NCBI RefSeq assembly: GCF_003590095.1
Contig: NC_039502.1
Span: 4,255,753 to 4,319,752, forward strand
Length of the DNA: 64,000 nt
Origin: Trichoplusia ni
Taxonomy: Eukaryota; Arthropoda; Insecta; Lepidoptera; Noctuidae
Direction: 5' to 3'
A program made the position numbers and the translations under genes. Shown in pieces: positions 10,830 to 24,723 of the stretch (its first letter is position 1; every line of letters begins with the position of its first letter). The notes beneath the pieces were generated by a model. The model was given only the letters and a program-made list of their open reading frames with translations. It did no database searches and was not told where the DNA came from.

Positions 10830-13800
10830 TTAAATTAATTAAACTAACCAATTAGTGGAAATTACGGACACACTACTGCTTCATAACACAGGTATAATAT
10901 ATAGTGTGGCTAACGAACAGTAATTGGTCATTAGAGACAATTAGAAATTAATTAACCTATAACTGCAATTAGTAATATGATGGAGCTGTATTGTAATACA
11001 CTGGTTTGGCTTTGAAAATAGCCGATGATGGTACAGGAAAATAATTGTAGTATGATCATTTTTATCGTATGTTTTTGTTATGTCAAGAAGAGGGAAAGGA
11101 ATAGTGAATAGTTTTAGACATACAGTCAATAGTTGATGAAAACAATTGTTGGAAAACCAGTCACAAAGTTAATTGGGAAAAAAAAACTTCATGAAAAACA
11201 GTAAAAAAATCTGGCCAATCCGGTGTGAAAATTAAACGTTCAGCTTTTCCGAGATACATACTGGTGATATAAAGACGAACAGATTTTAGTTACGGACGGA
11301 TTTTACTACCAACACGTCAACGACACTACCAAAAATACATCATGTTATTTGCTGATCTTTGCCCAATTCTTTCGATTTTTTTTTCCAAGCTTCAAATGAA
11401 AATAGGTTTTTTTATACTGAACTAATACAAGCGTGATAAGCGTATGGTACTAACCCTAGCCGAAGTACTTAGATGAGTAGAATAATCAAAAGGAGATATA
11501 CAAAGAACACTTGTAATGGATACAGGAAAATACCACAAACACAGCGCTAAGCCGCCGTACGTATCCTACATAATACTGAACCAACATAATTTAAAACCTT
11601 ATTTCGTTCATCCTTTATTTGAAGCACATTTCATTTGAGCGCTTTATTCAGAATTGCAGCTCTTCTCATTACCTGCATGTTCAAAGAAACGCGGAGAACG
11701 TTTTCAATTCGTAAAAATACAAATCTATTGGCAGTTTAGTTGGCTTTAGAATCGTATGGGGTTTGTCGGTTTTTGGTTTAACGAAATGTGTGTTAGTTGG
11801 GTATAATGTTAGTCAGGTTTTTCATTCGTATCAGACATATACATTAATAGTTTAATCTTAAAGGAATATGGGCAGTTGACAGGGCAATGAAGTTGCTTAG
11901 TTTCAAAAAAAACATAATAACATTTTAATATGTGTAATTGTCAGATACAGGAATTGAAACAATAAAGTAATTAAAATATTAGAAACTAACAACATTTTGT
12001 GTATATGACCACATACGCTAAGGAAATCCTATGTCACAATTGCACCCGAAATCGCGAACTCGCAAAACGTCGCCAAGCGTGATAATGGAACTTCTTTCTT
12101 CTCTTAAACGGAAAGAGGGTTTTTCCCAGCAGTTGCATTTAAATCACCTTAACTTCTCAAATCCATAATTAGGCATTATCACTTTGTTAACCTCTTGAAA
12201 TGTAAGATTCTTACAAAATATGCTTTTTCAGTTACCACCTACCACTCTAAACCCAATAATACGAGGTTCCCTCCATTCCATCTCCTTTGAGCACTTTTCC
12301 GTTTGCAGGAAAGCGACCCAACTATTTCTCATTGGCTAAACGCCTGTTTCCGCTTTCTGTTTGCGCGGCTTTGGCTTAAGAGAACTTTAGAGCACGTTCG
12401 ATTTATTAAATTTTATAACTTTGAAGAGTTGACGCCGTGATTTGAGATTAGATTTTTGTTTTTGCGATTTGTGGAATGATCGATTCTGTTTTGTAAGTTA
12501 CTCGTCCGCCTTTTTCTATAAATGTAAAGAAGCTAGTTATAAAAAAAGGTTTTTTATTTGTTGCTGTGTTTTTTAGTCATTATTAAGTTTTTTGTGTCAG
12601 TGAGGATTTTTTTGCACAAAATGGGACATGCATTCTTATACCAATCATCAAAAGAACACTTCTAACGTATGCACTCTGAAAGCATTCTTCAACATTGTTG
12701 CAAAAGAAAATAATCCTACATTTTACATTGTCGGAAAACAAAAGAAGGTGCACTTTGACATTCTATTCGAGTTCGAATTTCACGCCATTTTATTTAACCC
12801 CTTAAGCGAACAGTCTCGAAACTTCTTATGAAATTCCATTCGTCACTGTCACCTGTCTCTCTTTTATCTACATAGTTTGTTTCTAAAGATTGTTTTCATA
12901 TAAATAAAATCTGTAGCTATTTTATAATATGTGTATTGTAGGTAAATCACCTTTTTCCAACAACGTTAGGGTCTGCTTCCTTTCTTACCGTTAAATAAAT
13001 GAATTAATTGTTTGTTTTTAATATAAGGTGACTTCTTCTCGGTTTTATGATGCATTGCCTATTTGCCATGCATTGAACGAGGAAGACATAGCAAGGCTTA
13101 AATTAAACAGTAATTGGTTGAGATTTCCCCGCCTTAAAAAGAGCCTTTTTCCCCTGTCTTATAGCGAAAATCTGCGAACAAAATCATAACAAAATCTTTA
13201 AGAAGTTTTTTTGTTCACCAGCAAACTACAAGTCAAGTTATCCAAGCGAGGATCATATGGCTAAACATTAAGCAAACTCCTAATACCCATCCACCGCCAA
13301 TATCTGTGAGATCAGCTCAGGATTTATCGTCAAAACTTACCGTAATTTATGTCCGAACATAAGTCAGGGGCCACCAACTTTCGGGTTGCCACTTCATTAT
13401 TTGGCATGCTTTTAATTTAAAGAAGTTTCCAATTTAAAGGCATACCTGAAGGGTTGATTTATTTCGCTGGTCGTTTGTGTTTTATTATATTGTTGTTCAG
13501 CTTTCAAATGTAATTCGGGTGTAATTTGGCTAATGTATATGGGGAGGAAATTGTTTGTCGATTTATGTGTGTTTGGGTAATTTTGTAGGTTTAATTAATG
13601 GAATTTTGTTACAGTTGACGTTTATGCAAAAAGGTTTAACATACCTGCTCGGTTTGAGAGCGAATATTTGTCTTTTTTATGATTCAAAATAATAAATGTT
13701 TTTTTCTTCAATCAATTTGTACCAATTTCTATTGAGTTACAAACATCAAACCCTGAAGAGTATTTCTTTTACTCCTTTCTCTGAAACACATTAAAAACCC

Positions 13801-13850
13801 ATACAACCACAACAATAGAGAGAAATTCCGTCGAAAATGTCTAATTTCCA
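10830..13850. other. Non-coding stretch
   Basis: No supported gene. A short GC-richer patch at 12290-12375 carries an inverted CCAAT (cattggctaa) after a splice-acceptor-like ccgtttgcag, but I could not build an exon with both ends. Confidence 0.4.
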
Positions 13851-13853
13851 TGG

Positions 13854-13867
13854 GTTCCCATGGCAAC
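13854..13867. promoter_or_regulatory. RFX X-box consensus match
   Basis: GTTCCCATGGCAAC fits the palindromic RFX-factor consensus GTTNCCATGGNAAC at every fixed position. RFX proteins bind such sites in promoters of ciliary genes and in neural enhancers. No gene start is visible within a few hundred bases, so a distal enhancer or chance match remains possible. Confidence 0.5.
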
Positions 13868-14677
13868 GAGATTCTATTGTCTGTGGACTTGTCGAAAAGG
13901 CTTTGATGATGGGCATACCCGCATAAACTGAGAGCTTTAACGTCCAGCAGAGATTTGACGTAATAATCTGGTGTTTGAGGATAGTTTAAAATTAATGAAT
14001 GGAATAATGGTAATACTGTGAGAATCTGTCATTTTGATTTTGATAATTTGTCATTTATGTGCCTATAGCCTACTGAGTAAAGTGATTTGTTTAGAAACTC
14101 TATCGTTGATATAGGTAAGTAACTCAGCTTTTTGCTTTCACTGGCGTGAGTTATTCCTGTAAACATTTTTTTGTTTATCTTGATAATTATTTTGATTGTC
14201 CAGGTGAATATGAATCTAATAACTCCAAGTATCAAAATATCAACTACTTAATCGATATTGCTTTATCTTTCTTAAAATACCTACCAACCTTTACGAAAAA
14301 CGCAAACCATCTTATATTCAATAGCTCCAACATAGAGCTTAAATTCAACAATTATAACCTCAAGCTCGTAGCTTAGACATAAACCTTACGCGAACAAACA
14401 CTGGAATCGCTCAAATATTTGTTGTTTAACGTACAGTCACACGACTCGTAAAACTCCAGACTCCCCTTTACTCAGAGCGACATCTAGTGGGAATTAGTGG
14501 AACGTTTAACTTGGTGTCCTAACTACAACATTTACTTCTGGTATATTGGTAAGAATATCTAGTATAATTCTATTTGTGTTCTGATTTAATTGCCCCTTGA
14601 TTCTATAATCTAACTGTGCCACACTGGATAAATGATTTTTTTTTATAATTATAACAAGCAATAAGCAAAAAAAAAAT

Positions 14678-14723
14678 AACCAGCTAGGGAGTACCTAAGG
14701 GTTTAGGTGCTCCCTTGCTGGTT
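14678..14723. repeat. Imperfect 21-bp hairpin with 4-base loop
   Basis: Arms 14678-14698 and 14703-14723 pair at 19 of 21 positions around the loop gggt. The stem is short for a pre-miRNA; a foldback transposon relic is as likely. Confidence 0.8.
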
Positions 14724-16020
14724 CCAGATTTTAGATTTCCAAGTTGTATTGTATTGTATCTGGAATTTCTTATGATTATTTCCTCTGCTGATGTTCGAAG
14801 GTGTTAAGTTTATTATTAAAAGGACGATACATTTTGAATAAGTCTGACAAAATATATTAATACATAAATTCTTGCCTCCATTGGGTTTAGACCTACTTAA
14901 TGCATACACATTTTATTTACTGGACTAGTACTTTTGATAGCAATATTTTCATTTATACCTCGTAGTACTGTTGTCTCTAACATCCTTCTTTTTTGAAGTC
15001 AGTTACAAACATTAAACACACAATAAGACTATCCAGAAACTAATTTTAAGCGTACAACAACAGTCTCTGCAAACGTTAAGCACAATCACACAAAGTTGTA
15101 AGCGACATTGCTGTGGAATACTCTGAAGATTAAACATGTGATTTGTGTAAGAATATACTTTGAGTTTGAATGTACCTACAGATTACTTTTAAGTGGCATA
15201 ACTACTTGGTTGTGTGGTTTGGATGAATCCAAGCTTTGTGACTATGAATACTTATACTAGTAATACTCGTAGTATAATGGTATTGGAAGCAATGTAGAGA
15301 GGAAGAGCGGTACAAATATTTTTTTATTCTTTTATAACCTTTTTTTCTAAATTCGGTCTCTATGTAGGATACTGACGATTTTATAATTAGTGTTATTTTT
15401 TTTTACTTTTGCATTTTCTGATATAATACCAAATAGAATAATAAAACTTATTTCGAATGTTTTAAAAGAGTTCCACATACAGCAGCTAAGGTCATTAATT
15501 AAAAACATTTGTCTTTTATTTTACACATAGTAAAATAAAAGACAAACAAGTTTTCCAAAATGTACCATCAAATAAATATTTAACAATTTTATTGTAAGAC
15601 GAAGTTTTGAATAATGTTCTACTTCCACATGTACGAGTATTTCATATACTACATTCTTTCGCAATTCATAGAGATATTCGTAATGAAAAAATATCTCCAA
15701 AACAATGTAATTTAATGTAGTCCCCGTCATTTAAATATCTCATAAAGGAGTTTTATGAGCCAGCAGTTTGAATGTAACATAAAAACAAAGATGGCCACAG
15801 ATATGACTTGTTTTCAGACATGTAGTTTTAAAATGAATGGAATATTTAAGCTAGATAGAGCAAATGTAAAAATTTAGTTTTTATTTTGCAGTTGGATTTT
15901 TCATCTGTGACATAGTTTTTATTTCCGTTTAGTATGTATACGTAATAGAATATTTAAAATTTAATTTGAATTTATATTTGCTATCTATTGTTATCTACTG
16001 GTATAGAATAAACATAATAT
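14724..16020. other. Non-coding stretch
   Basis: AT-rich; no exon or bounded element recognised. Confidence 0.4.
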
Positions 16021-16024
16021 ATGT

Positions 16025-16135
16025 ATTTACAAATATAACTGGCAGACCGCGGGCCCGCCCGCTAAATATCAATAATATAAACTATCCATCTACCAAGACG
16101 TCTAAATCCGTTCAGCGTTTTCGTTAAACGGATAA
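16025..16135 (-). repeat. Degenerate Helitron-like or related repeat
   Basis: The phrases ctggcagaccgcgggcccgcc and aaatccgttcagcgttttcg resemble the tail and body phrases of the short elements at 28.2 and 39.9 kb. It is old, with no clear ends. Confidence 0.35.
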
Positions 16136-16592
16136 CGGTTATCGTGTATAAACGTTCGCGTTTATAAACGTTACACACCCATTATTTCTACACTAGCACT
16201 CGTCCACGGCTTTTTTTAGGCTACAAAAAAGTACCCTATTTTTCGTCTAATATCTTCAAGAATTTACGTGCAAAGTATATGTATATCTTTATTTATTAGC
16301 AATATTATTGGCAATCAATTGTATGTAACTGCATTCATCTTTTTTTACTTTAAAAACATATCTAACTATCAAAACATCTTTCACAACAAACACATTGATT
16401 TTCATACAAACAAAAAATCACAAACAATATCACCGTTTTGCAAACATTTATTTAATAATTCGTTAATAAACCGTGACCATATAAAGTAAGTTTGTTGACG
16501 GTCAATTAATTAGTTTTACAAACACTCCAAATTAATAATTTAATTATAACCGCAAGCTTTAGTGAATTGCAACGTTTTCATAATTCATATTG

Positions 16593-16990
16593 AAAATGAT
16601 CAAGTGCGAGTCGGAATCAAATGCACTAAGGATTCCGTAGCATTATTAAACAACACGAGAGCCCCCGAGTTTCCCACGTCTTTATAAACTCACTTTCTTG
16701 TTTGTATGCTTGTTCGTCGTTCCGGGTGGATTTTTGTAACTCAATTTTGATACACTTCCCGATAAGCCAGCAGGATGAAATTTTTCAAGGTAGCTACCAA
16801 CTCGATTACAACGCAATTTACAACTATAAAAACGGCTGGACCAATTTTGATAAAGTCTGACTGGAGTGACATTAAAAAATATGGGTATTTAAATTTTTTT
16901 AAATGTATTTTTTTGCATTAATTGTGTTCTGTGGGAAAACTTTAATTGCCTTATTACGATAGTAACATACGGTACCGTTTTGCCATTTCG
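16593..16990 (+). repeat. GTTCCGTA-family repeat, diverged
   Basis: The head tgatcaagtgcgagtcggaatc...gattccgta matches the family head at 41268. The later part (ttcaaggtagctaccaactcg, gctggaccaattttgataaa) is from another or a composite element. Confidence 0.45.
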
Positions 16991-16999
16991 GTACGAAAT

Positions 17000-19035
17000 T
17001 CTAAAAAGCAATCTTTATACAAATAAAGTTCTGACTCTTGTGAGTGACGTGTACGGGGAATTTATTTTTGGAGCTCAAATATTCTGGAATGCTCGATTAC
17101 AGATTAAAATTCTAAGAAATGCTTAGCTTAATTTAATTTGCATGTAAGTAGACGTTGTATTATATTCATGATGTAAATTAGAATTGACATAAATATACAA
17201 AGATAGACCTTGTTCTTTTAGGCTTATGATATCCTAGTCCTTCTATTTTAGGAAAAAAAGTAAATACTTAAATTATTGACAGATAGAGGGACTCTAACTT
17301 GCTAAAACACTACATTTCACGTTTTCTTTTACGTTTGTACGGAATTTGTCTAAAAGAAAGATTTCTTATTTGTTTATTTAGGTATACTTATTATTTGTGC
17401 ATAAAACAATACGTTTGTCCTTTCGAGAGCATTAATTCTGGGATTGAATTTAAGAATTGATTGGCTTTGACTGCATTTTACGTAACAATCACCGGTATTT
17501 TAAACAAAAGAATACGGTATATATTTTTTTCTGCTAAAATGGAGTGTGAATGAATTCCTTCAATACATCCAAATATTATTTCAAAGATAACCAAAGTTCT
17601 CCATACAAATTTTGCATTAGCAATAAATGAATACGCAATGAACTAATCATCCCCTACACAAATAACAGCTTGTTACATCTCTCGGCCACTTACATTACAT
17701 TTTAAATCCTTTGGTTAATCGCCTTTCACACAACCTTTCCACATGGGTGGACCACGAAGCAACCTTTTTTGACCCTTGTCACTCATCTTCCTTTTAACCG
17801 GTACGATCTCTTATCACGAAGTCTTTTATCGACTAATCGAAGTTAAAGCGTGCAATAGTGTAAATATTTTGAGGTTATTATTGACTTTTTTGACCCTTGC
17901 CAAGGTTGCCTGTTGTAGTATGTTGTTTGCCCGTCCGTCTGTCCGTTACTCTTGAACTGTGGTAACTAGGCAGTTTTCATTTTAGGTGATTAATTTCGGA
18001 ACCTATGTAACTGCTTGAACCCAATTTTGAAGCCTATTTTTATTATTATCAAGAGTCCGATACTTGGACCTTTTTATTATGCCAAAATATGTTTAAAAAA
18101 AATGGAAAAATATGTTTTTTTTACATGAAACTTTACCTGTATTGTTATTTTCTTTTTATCATATTGCTTCGTCAGTAAACTGTTCGGTAAAGCTTAAACG
18201 CATCAAAAACAGGGATTGCGGTCAGAATTTGCATTTGCTCCAATTTCATCTCACCCCCGCCGTATTCCATTTTTCATAGATTTATTCCAGTTTTATCTAT
18301 TACTACCTGGATCTTAGTCATTTACTATTGCCTAACTAATAGTCCATAATTTTGATTTATTTTTAATATTAACACATGATTGAGCACTCCTTAGCTTACA
18401 TATCACATTTGGGCTATTGTTTTGGCTAGGATCGTAAAGGAAGCTTTCAAAACTTGTAATTAAAGACCAATGCTCTCTATCAGCTGGACTCCGAAAGTGG
18501 TACTAGAAGAAGAATATTTTATGGTATACGTAACGCTATGAAGCCAAGTGATAGAAAAAAATATGTCCAAAAATCTGGATATAGACACAAAATCCGTTAA
18601 AGACAGTCTCATCTAGCATGTTTGTAAAAACTCGCTTTACATTCTAGCCATAAACTGGTTTAAGCCTGGCACTAACTTTGCCTTAATTACAGCTGCAAAC
18701 CCAACGAATGACGGACACTTTGAAGCTTTGCACTGCATAATAGTTCGTTAAAATGTTTTCGTTGCAACTGTGTTAAAATTCAAGAGGCCCGGAATAAGTT
18801 TGTTGGTAGTTTACGATTCTGTGGCAATTGAGAATGTCTTTAGTTTTATAATATTAAATATGAAATTCGTTTTGGTTGTGGTTTTTCGTCAGGTCACCTA
18901 AATAAATAAACATTATGAGAACTTTTAAACATAATTTATAGACTAGATAATCAAGCAGCAATACCTATTAAAAAGCGATCGTAGGAAATAGTATCAAAAA
19001 ATAGAAACCGTGGACTATCTAACTAAGACCTTTAT
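17000..19035. other. Non-coding stretch
   Basis: No exon supported. A fragment near 17920-17970 (gcccgtccgtctgtccgttac) is a piece of the GTTCCGTA family. Confidence 0.4.
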
Positions 19036-19041
19036 AATAAA

Positions 19042-19278
19042 CTAGCAGTTGCCCGCGACTTCGTCCGCTTGGTTGGAAGGTATAAGTCATGACAGCTTGG
19101 GTTACAATATCGCAATTTTCTTACAAAACCCTAATATTTTTGAAATAAATTATAGTGTATGTTCAGCGGGGATAATGAAGCTTCTCAACAGTAAAAGAAT
19201 TTTTCAAATGGGCCAGTAGTTTTGAAGCCTATTCGTGTCAAACAATCAAATATTTCCTCTTTATAATATTATTATAGA
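19042..19278 (-). mobile_element. Helitron-like non-autonomous element
   Basis: On the minus strand it begins TCTATAATAATATTATAAA at 19278, ends GCGGGCAACTGCTAG at 19042, and is flanked by A and T. The TC start, CTAG (CTRR) end and A/T insertion site fit Helitrons. A small interrupted stem (gcgac ttc gtccgc) lies just inside the 3' end. About 237 bp, no coding capacity. Confidence 0.7.
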
Positions 19279-19279
19279 T

Positions 19280-22200
19280 AAAAGAAACCTTCATAATTAT
19301 GATGATGAGTACCTGTATGTTCATGGCGTTTAAAACAATGTTTTTAGGGAGTCGTGAGAAACACAAACCTACATCAAAATACTTAATTTAAGTATATTTC
19401 TTTACTTCAAATCCTCAAATATCTTTCGTCAAAACCAAAATCCAGCTAAGCAAAAGTTCTGGAAACTTCGAAAACTTTCCATACGAAAATACATCATGGC
19501 GTTCCCATTATCTCGAACCTAACTACATAACACCCTAATTTCCTGCTAGCAAACAAAGGGAAAAAATATATGACGCCATTTGCAGAATTATTCGTACCCT
19601 TCGGCTATATTGATTCTAACATGGATGTGTCTCGACCGACCAGACCATTTCATTTCCTGTGATGTCGCCTCCTTCTAGCGGACGCTTTTTTTCAGCGGTT
19701 GAATGCGTTCGTCCGTGATACGTGTTTTCAGGCTATTGGCTTTTAATTTCCGGCCCGAAGCCGTATATAACGTTGAGTAATATAAAATCGAAAATTAATT
19801 TCCAATTTGGATTTACGTGATTAGATATTTAAATATTCAGATCGTTTTTGTTGGATGGTGAGATTAATAAAATTCTGTTATTAATTTCGTTTTTCATTAA
19901 ATTAATGGTCTTGGTACAAATATTTATTTTGAGAAGATTATTATTTAAAACGAAAGCCGTACTTTTATTCATATCGTCTCTATGAATTGTAGATTCTAGT
20001 TTGATATGGAATGTCATACCTTCGCTTCAACTTAAATCGAAACCTGACAATACAATACCATTATTCGTCCTTACGACCAAATTTCTTTTTGTTTCTATAC
20101 ATTTGTCTACAGTACATTATTCATCAAACTCAAGCACATAGAATCCATTTTCATAAACTAACCATATAGGACCTACGGTCAAACATCTTGCATCAAATAT
20201 GAGAAATTTCTGCTCAGTAATGTTCACACTGACAAAAACCATACGGTGCAAGAAATTGTTCTAATCGAATCGAGGTTCAAAGGTGCCTATTGTACGAGCG
20301 ATCGACAGCAGTTTCATTACAATATCCCGCCTAGCGCCCTGTATAATTAATCAGAACTAGTGCTGTAGCTATGGTTTATCAATAACTGAATATGAAATTC
20401 GAGAGTTGGAAATTTATTTTTCACATAAGTCAGATTTAGATGAGCTGTTTTTAAAAATTAACCATGATACTATTAATTTTTATATCCGCTACAAGACTGT
20501 GTAAAATAAAGACCGAAATAGTACAATCAAGGACATTATGAAAGACGTTTCTAATATTTATTAAATGTGTATGAAATACATAGCAAATTGATATTTAAAA
20601 AACAGGGTCCAAAACATGACAAAAACATACCAAATCCATAGTCTTACATAAGCAAATATCCGCGGAACTGAAGGCGTATCGATATACAACTTTACACCAA
20701 CACTACTGCGGTTATGTGAGTGGCTTCGGCACGTGTTAACTATGAACAAAAGATTGGGGATAACCCCATTTATCTCGAACCCAGTTCGTGCCGTGTGCTC
20801 CTTCAAATTAAACACACATCAAATTCAACAAGTTATATCTCTAAGGGTTAAATTACATTTTCAACACTATCTTCTGAATCTTAATCTGTATTAGTCCCAT
20901 TTCGTGTCGCAGTAACGTTAGTGTAAGCTTGTCTTACATTTAATAGGTAATCGGGTGATCTAGACTTTTAGGCTTAAACGGAATAAAGGGAATATCTAGG
21001 TACCCACTTACCTAGGCCGATTAGATTTGGATTATATCTAGCTGAGTATAGGGAGATAGGATTTTGCTGTTTTGGATTTAGCTATGTTGTCACCGTTTTA
21101 GTTTTTACCTCCGATTCAAAATGAAGTTTGCTGTCTCTGTCTCTTTGTTAGTGGCATCATAGCTCCCAAACAGATTAAGCGATTTTAATTTGGTTTGTTT
21201 TGTAATGCTGGTGAATTAAGTGCCTATGTTCCTAGAAAATATTATTATGTTTGCTAAAAGTCGGTGGTTGAGCCGCTTAAAAGTTGTAGGAACCGAATCT
21301 CTGCAACTGTAATCGAAGGCGACTTAAATGAAAGCGCGCTAAAATAAATATTGGGGTCTTAATCAAAAGAGTTCTTAACTTCGTTTGATGAGGAAAATGG
21401 TGGTGGGAAAATACGTTATAGACATCCGATTATGAAGCGAGAATATTGTGTCACTACATCTCGTCTTCACAATTGTAATAAAGATGATTCCAGATTCGAG
21501 TCATATAATTTTGTCTCGTAACAATCACTTAGTGTACAAAAATAAAAGGCCTGTCATATTACCGACATACATCTGCATGCAGGTTTACAACAAAGTTCAA
21601 GAACCTCTATCCAAATAGATAACTACAAACTAGAAAAATATGAGTTTATTTGTCTAAGGGGCCCCGTATTGAGGGTTCCAGGTCTATTTTTAACCCTGGT
21701 ATTGCCTTGCACACCTGGTGCAGACATCTGTCATCGTGATACCAAACGACGGTTTGATTGACGAGCTTCTATTTTCATGATTGGTTTAAAATAGTGTGTA
21801 ACAGCTGGTTGTCTAAATATAGAGCTGATAGGTGATAACAAACTGTTTGATAGTACTAGGAAGTAATGAATAGCTACTGTTGGAAAAAATGTACACTCCC
21901 AGCCAGCTTGTTTAGGCTCAAAAATATCTACATTTTTCGCTTCTACCGATCGTCGAAAGGGTGAGATTTTAGAGATTTTAGACCAACTTATAAGTTCAAA
22001 AAAGTAATTACAAAAATATAAATTGTTTTCATAGTAGATATTGTAAATAAATCATTTGCTGTTTGAATATAATAAATGTGACTCTACAAAAATGGCAAAT
22101 CAATTCTGATTCCGTCGAAATTCATTGTGAGCGCCATCTACAATTTCACCGTGTAACTTTAACAGTTAGCGGAAAGTAGAGCGGGCTACGTCACTGGCAA

Positions 22201-22500
22201 GTTGTGCTTCATGAACGGTGTTCAGCGCTGTTAGTTAAAGATTTTTTCGAGAGATGGCGCTAGAGCAAACGTTTTAAACATAGCTTGAACCTTACTTTGA
22301 TACATGATAGTTACAACAATTAAATATGCAACATAGAGAATAAATAAAATAGTACCTATGAGTATAAAAATATTTTTTTGTGTTTGATAAGTTTCTAACC
22401 TTTTCCAATAATTAAAATTATTTATCTTTTTGTTCCAGATTGCCCTCGACCAACGAACGAATAATTCCTCCAAAATTAGTCAAAACAAGTTCCTAATAGT
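19280..22500. other. Non-coding stretch upstream of the 22.5 kb exon
   Basis: No exon recognised. A GC-richer patch at about 19630-19770 stands out. A minus-strand open frame with a hydrophobic run at 22231-22473 lacks an ATG and sits in the probable promoter or 5' UTR of the plus-strand gene. Confidence 0.4.
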
Positions 22501-22509
22501 TTAGTTAGT

Positions 22510-22984
22510 ATGAATATCTACAATTCCAACGAATTCCTGCACAGTGCTGGCGTGAGCCGGCACATGCAAGCGACAGGGGAGACTCCGTCGCAAAAAACTA
22601 GTATGAAACGGCGGTCCTGTGAAGTCCCTTTAGGAGATATATCTTCAAACAATTTCAAAGTATCTCTAGGGGATCTTAGTTCTAGTGAAGGACCTAGTTA
22701 CGACTGTCGATCGTTGCGTTCGGTAAAATCCGAGGATGCCCGATCGGTTCGTAGCTACCGGCCCATAGATAGTCGTAGCTACAAAAATTTTCGGTCATCT
22801 CTGGCTGATATTTCTGGGTACTCTTTATCGAGACCTCCTAGTTATGATCAGCTGTCGAGGCGGTCGTTAGTCGAGGGGCCGGATGGGCAAGGGATCACGT
22901 CGAGCATCGAAGGGGTCTTGTGGTCTGACGAAGAGGAAACGGAGTATTTCTACCATGAAAATATTACGTCTGCTTGGAATCAAG
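22510..22984 (+). CDS. First coding exon of an unidentified Ser-rich protein
   Basis: The exon encodes 158 residues plus one base (phase 1) and ends at the donor AAG|GTGAGT. An in-frame TAG lies upstream, and the ATG at 22510 is the first in that frame. The product is hydrophilic, Ser/Arg-rich and probably disordered. It has three related motifs, PLGDISSN (40-47), SLGDLSSS (52-59) and SLADISGY (97-104); a WW-domain-binding PPSY motif at 109-112; a GPSY at 61-64; and an acidic stretch with WSDEEETEYF near 138. Many Ser/Arg sites look phosphorylatable. Such tails often precede a membrane or scaffold domain, but no such domain is present here and I do not recognise the family. The gene must continue to the right; one candidate next exon is at 24724-24769. 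Confidence 0.75.
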
Positions 22985-24723
22985 GTGAGTCAAACCATCA
23001 TATTATCTTCCCTTTACTTGAAAAAAATATATTCCACATATAGATATTTTATCTTTATGTGCAATATGTTTTTTCTAATTCCTAACACAAGCAAAATGTA
23101 TTGCTTACAAGGGTATTTCAAAATTTAATACTACTATGTAATTTGTGTTACTGAAAATAAAAGTGTTTTTTTTTTTTTTTTCTAATACTCTTGTTTGCTT
23201 CAGCCACGATAATCCGTGAAAATAAGTTGTTTCGATTATGATCTAATCTTCAAATTAAAGCTTGTTGATTATATCATACTCAGATAAATTTTATGTTTCT
23301 TTTCTATGTAAAAAATATATTCGTAGGTCCAAATAGGTTCGATAACATCTATGAATAACATCAAAATCTAGTTAAAGTCCGCACAAATGCAGATTCAAAA
23401 ATTCTCTACATCGGTCATAAGGAAGTAATCCTAAAAATATCACAAGCAAGATATTATTATCCCGATCATGCTCCCAAGTTCAATGGCCTGGAGATCGATG
23501 ATCAATGTCCGACATTACCATAATTACGGGCCTCTGTAATGCATCGCAGTACTTTGTATCACTGTAAGTAAATATTTGGTCAGGTATGCTTATGAGGAAA
23601 TTTTGGAAGGAGTTTTATCTTTAGATCCTTTTGGTGATAGTAAAATTGGTAGCTTTCGGTTTTTGACACCTGGTTTCATCCTTGTTGCTCTATTGCTTAA
23701 GCCGAAAAAAATTAAACGTAACCAGTTTAGAAAATGAATATTAAAATTATGATATCCAAAAAAGGATGCATGTCAAAAAGTCCGATCGTTTCTCTCCGAA
23801 TAACTCGTGGTCAAAACTCAAAATAAGTAAATTCAAAAAGTTTTTTCGGGACTAAAATGCTAAATCATAAGCGTAGTTTGAATCTTTTTCATAATTCTCG
23901 ACCACCAAGATTCGACAGGACTCTGTTATTTATCCCAAAAGTTCCCACATCATAAACAATGGCATCTGCCAACACGTCACCAAAACAGCTAATAATAACT
24001 ATATTTTAATACTCGTCATGATCTTAAAAAGCCTTGATCCTGATTCTCTACCAAGAAGTGATGGATGCAAGCGCCATATAATAAAAGTAAGAGCATCCAT
24101 TTTACGAAAATGATTACGGCATCAGAACCACTTTTTATTGTCGTTTTCTGATTATCTTTTTTGTTCTTTCGACCTTATTGAAATCAGCGGTTGACCACAC
24201 CGCAAGGGGATGTGTAAGGTAATTGGGAGAAATTGATATTAATTTTAAAATGAGGTTTTGTTTAATTTTTATTATACGTGTTTTGGTATCTCCATACCGC
24301 AAGTAAGCAGACAAGCAAGCGAGCCTAATTTTGTGGAAGTACAAAAGACACACTTCCTTACAAAAAATATTTAATAGTTGTTCTCTGCACTACTTTATCT
24401 TGCTTTACAGTTAAATAATATAAAAAAACTACATATTATGTATTCTTCTACACTAAAGAAGTCCTTAAGAACATTTTTGAAAACCCATATTTCCACTTCT
24501 ATTCTTAATTTTCAAATCAAGATAAAAAAAAATCGTTCCGAAATTATTCAAAACCTCCCACAAATTCTTAAAAAACTCTCCTTTTCTTCAAACGACTACA
24601 TAACATCACAACGCAATTATCGAGTATATTGAAAATACAGGTTCCCATAAACCGCGGGCAATCGACCATATTCACTTCCATCATTTTGCGATTTTGCATG
24701 GTGTTTTTACAAAATTACACCAG

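Noticed and set aside
12290..12430. Exon after the acceptor-like ccgtttgcag
   Set aside because: Open for 43 codons in one frame but without codon periodicity and without a donor; the inverted CCAAT suggests regulatory DNA instead.
22231..22473. Minus-strand open frame with one hydrophobic segment
   Set aside because: Its first codon is TTG, no ATG precedes the hydrophobic run, and it overlaps the likely promoter or 5' UTR of the plus-strand gene. AT-rich DNA gives hydrophobic runs by chance.
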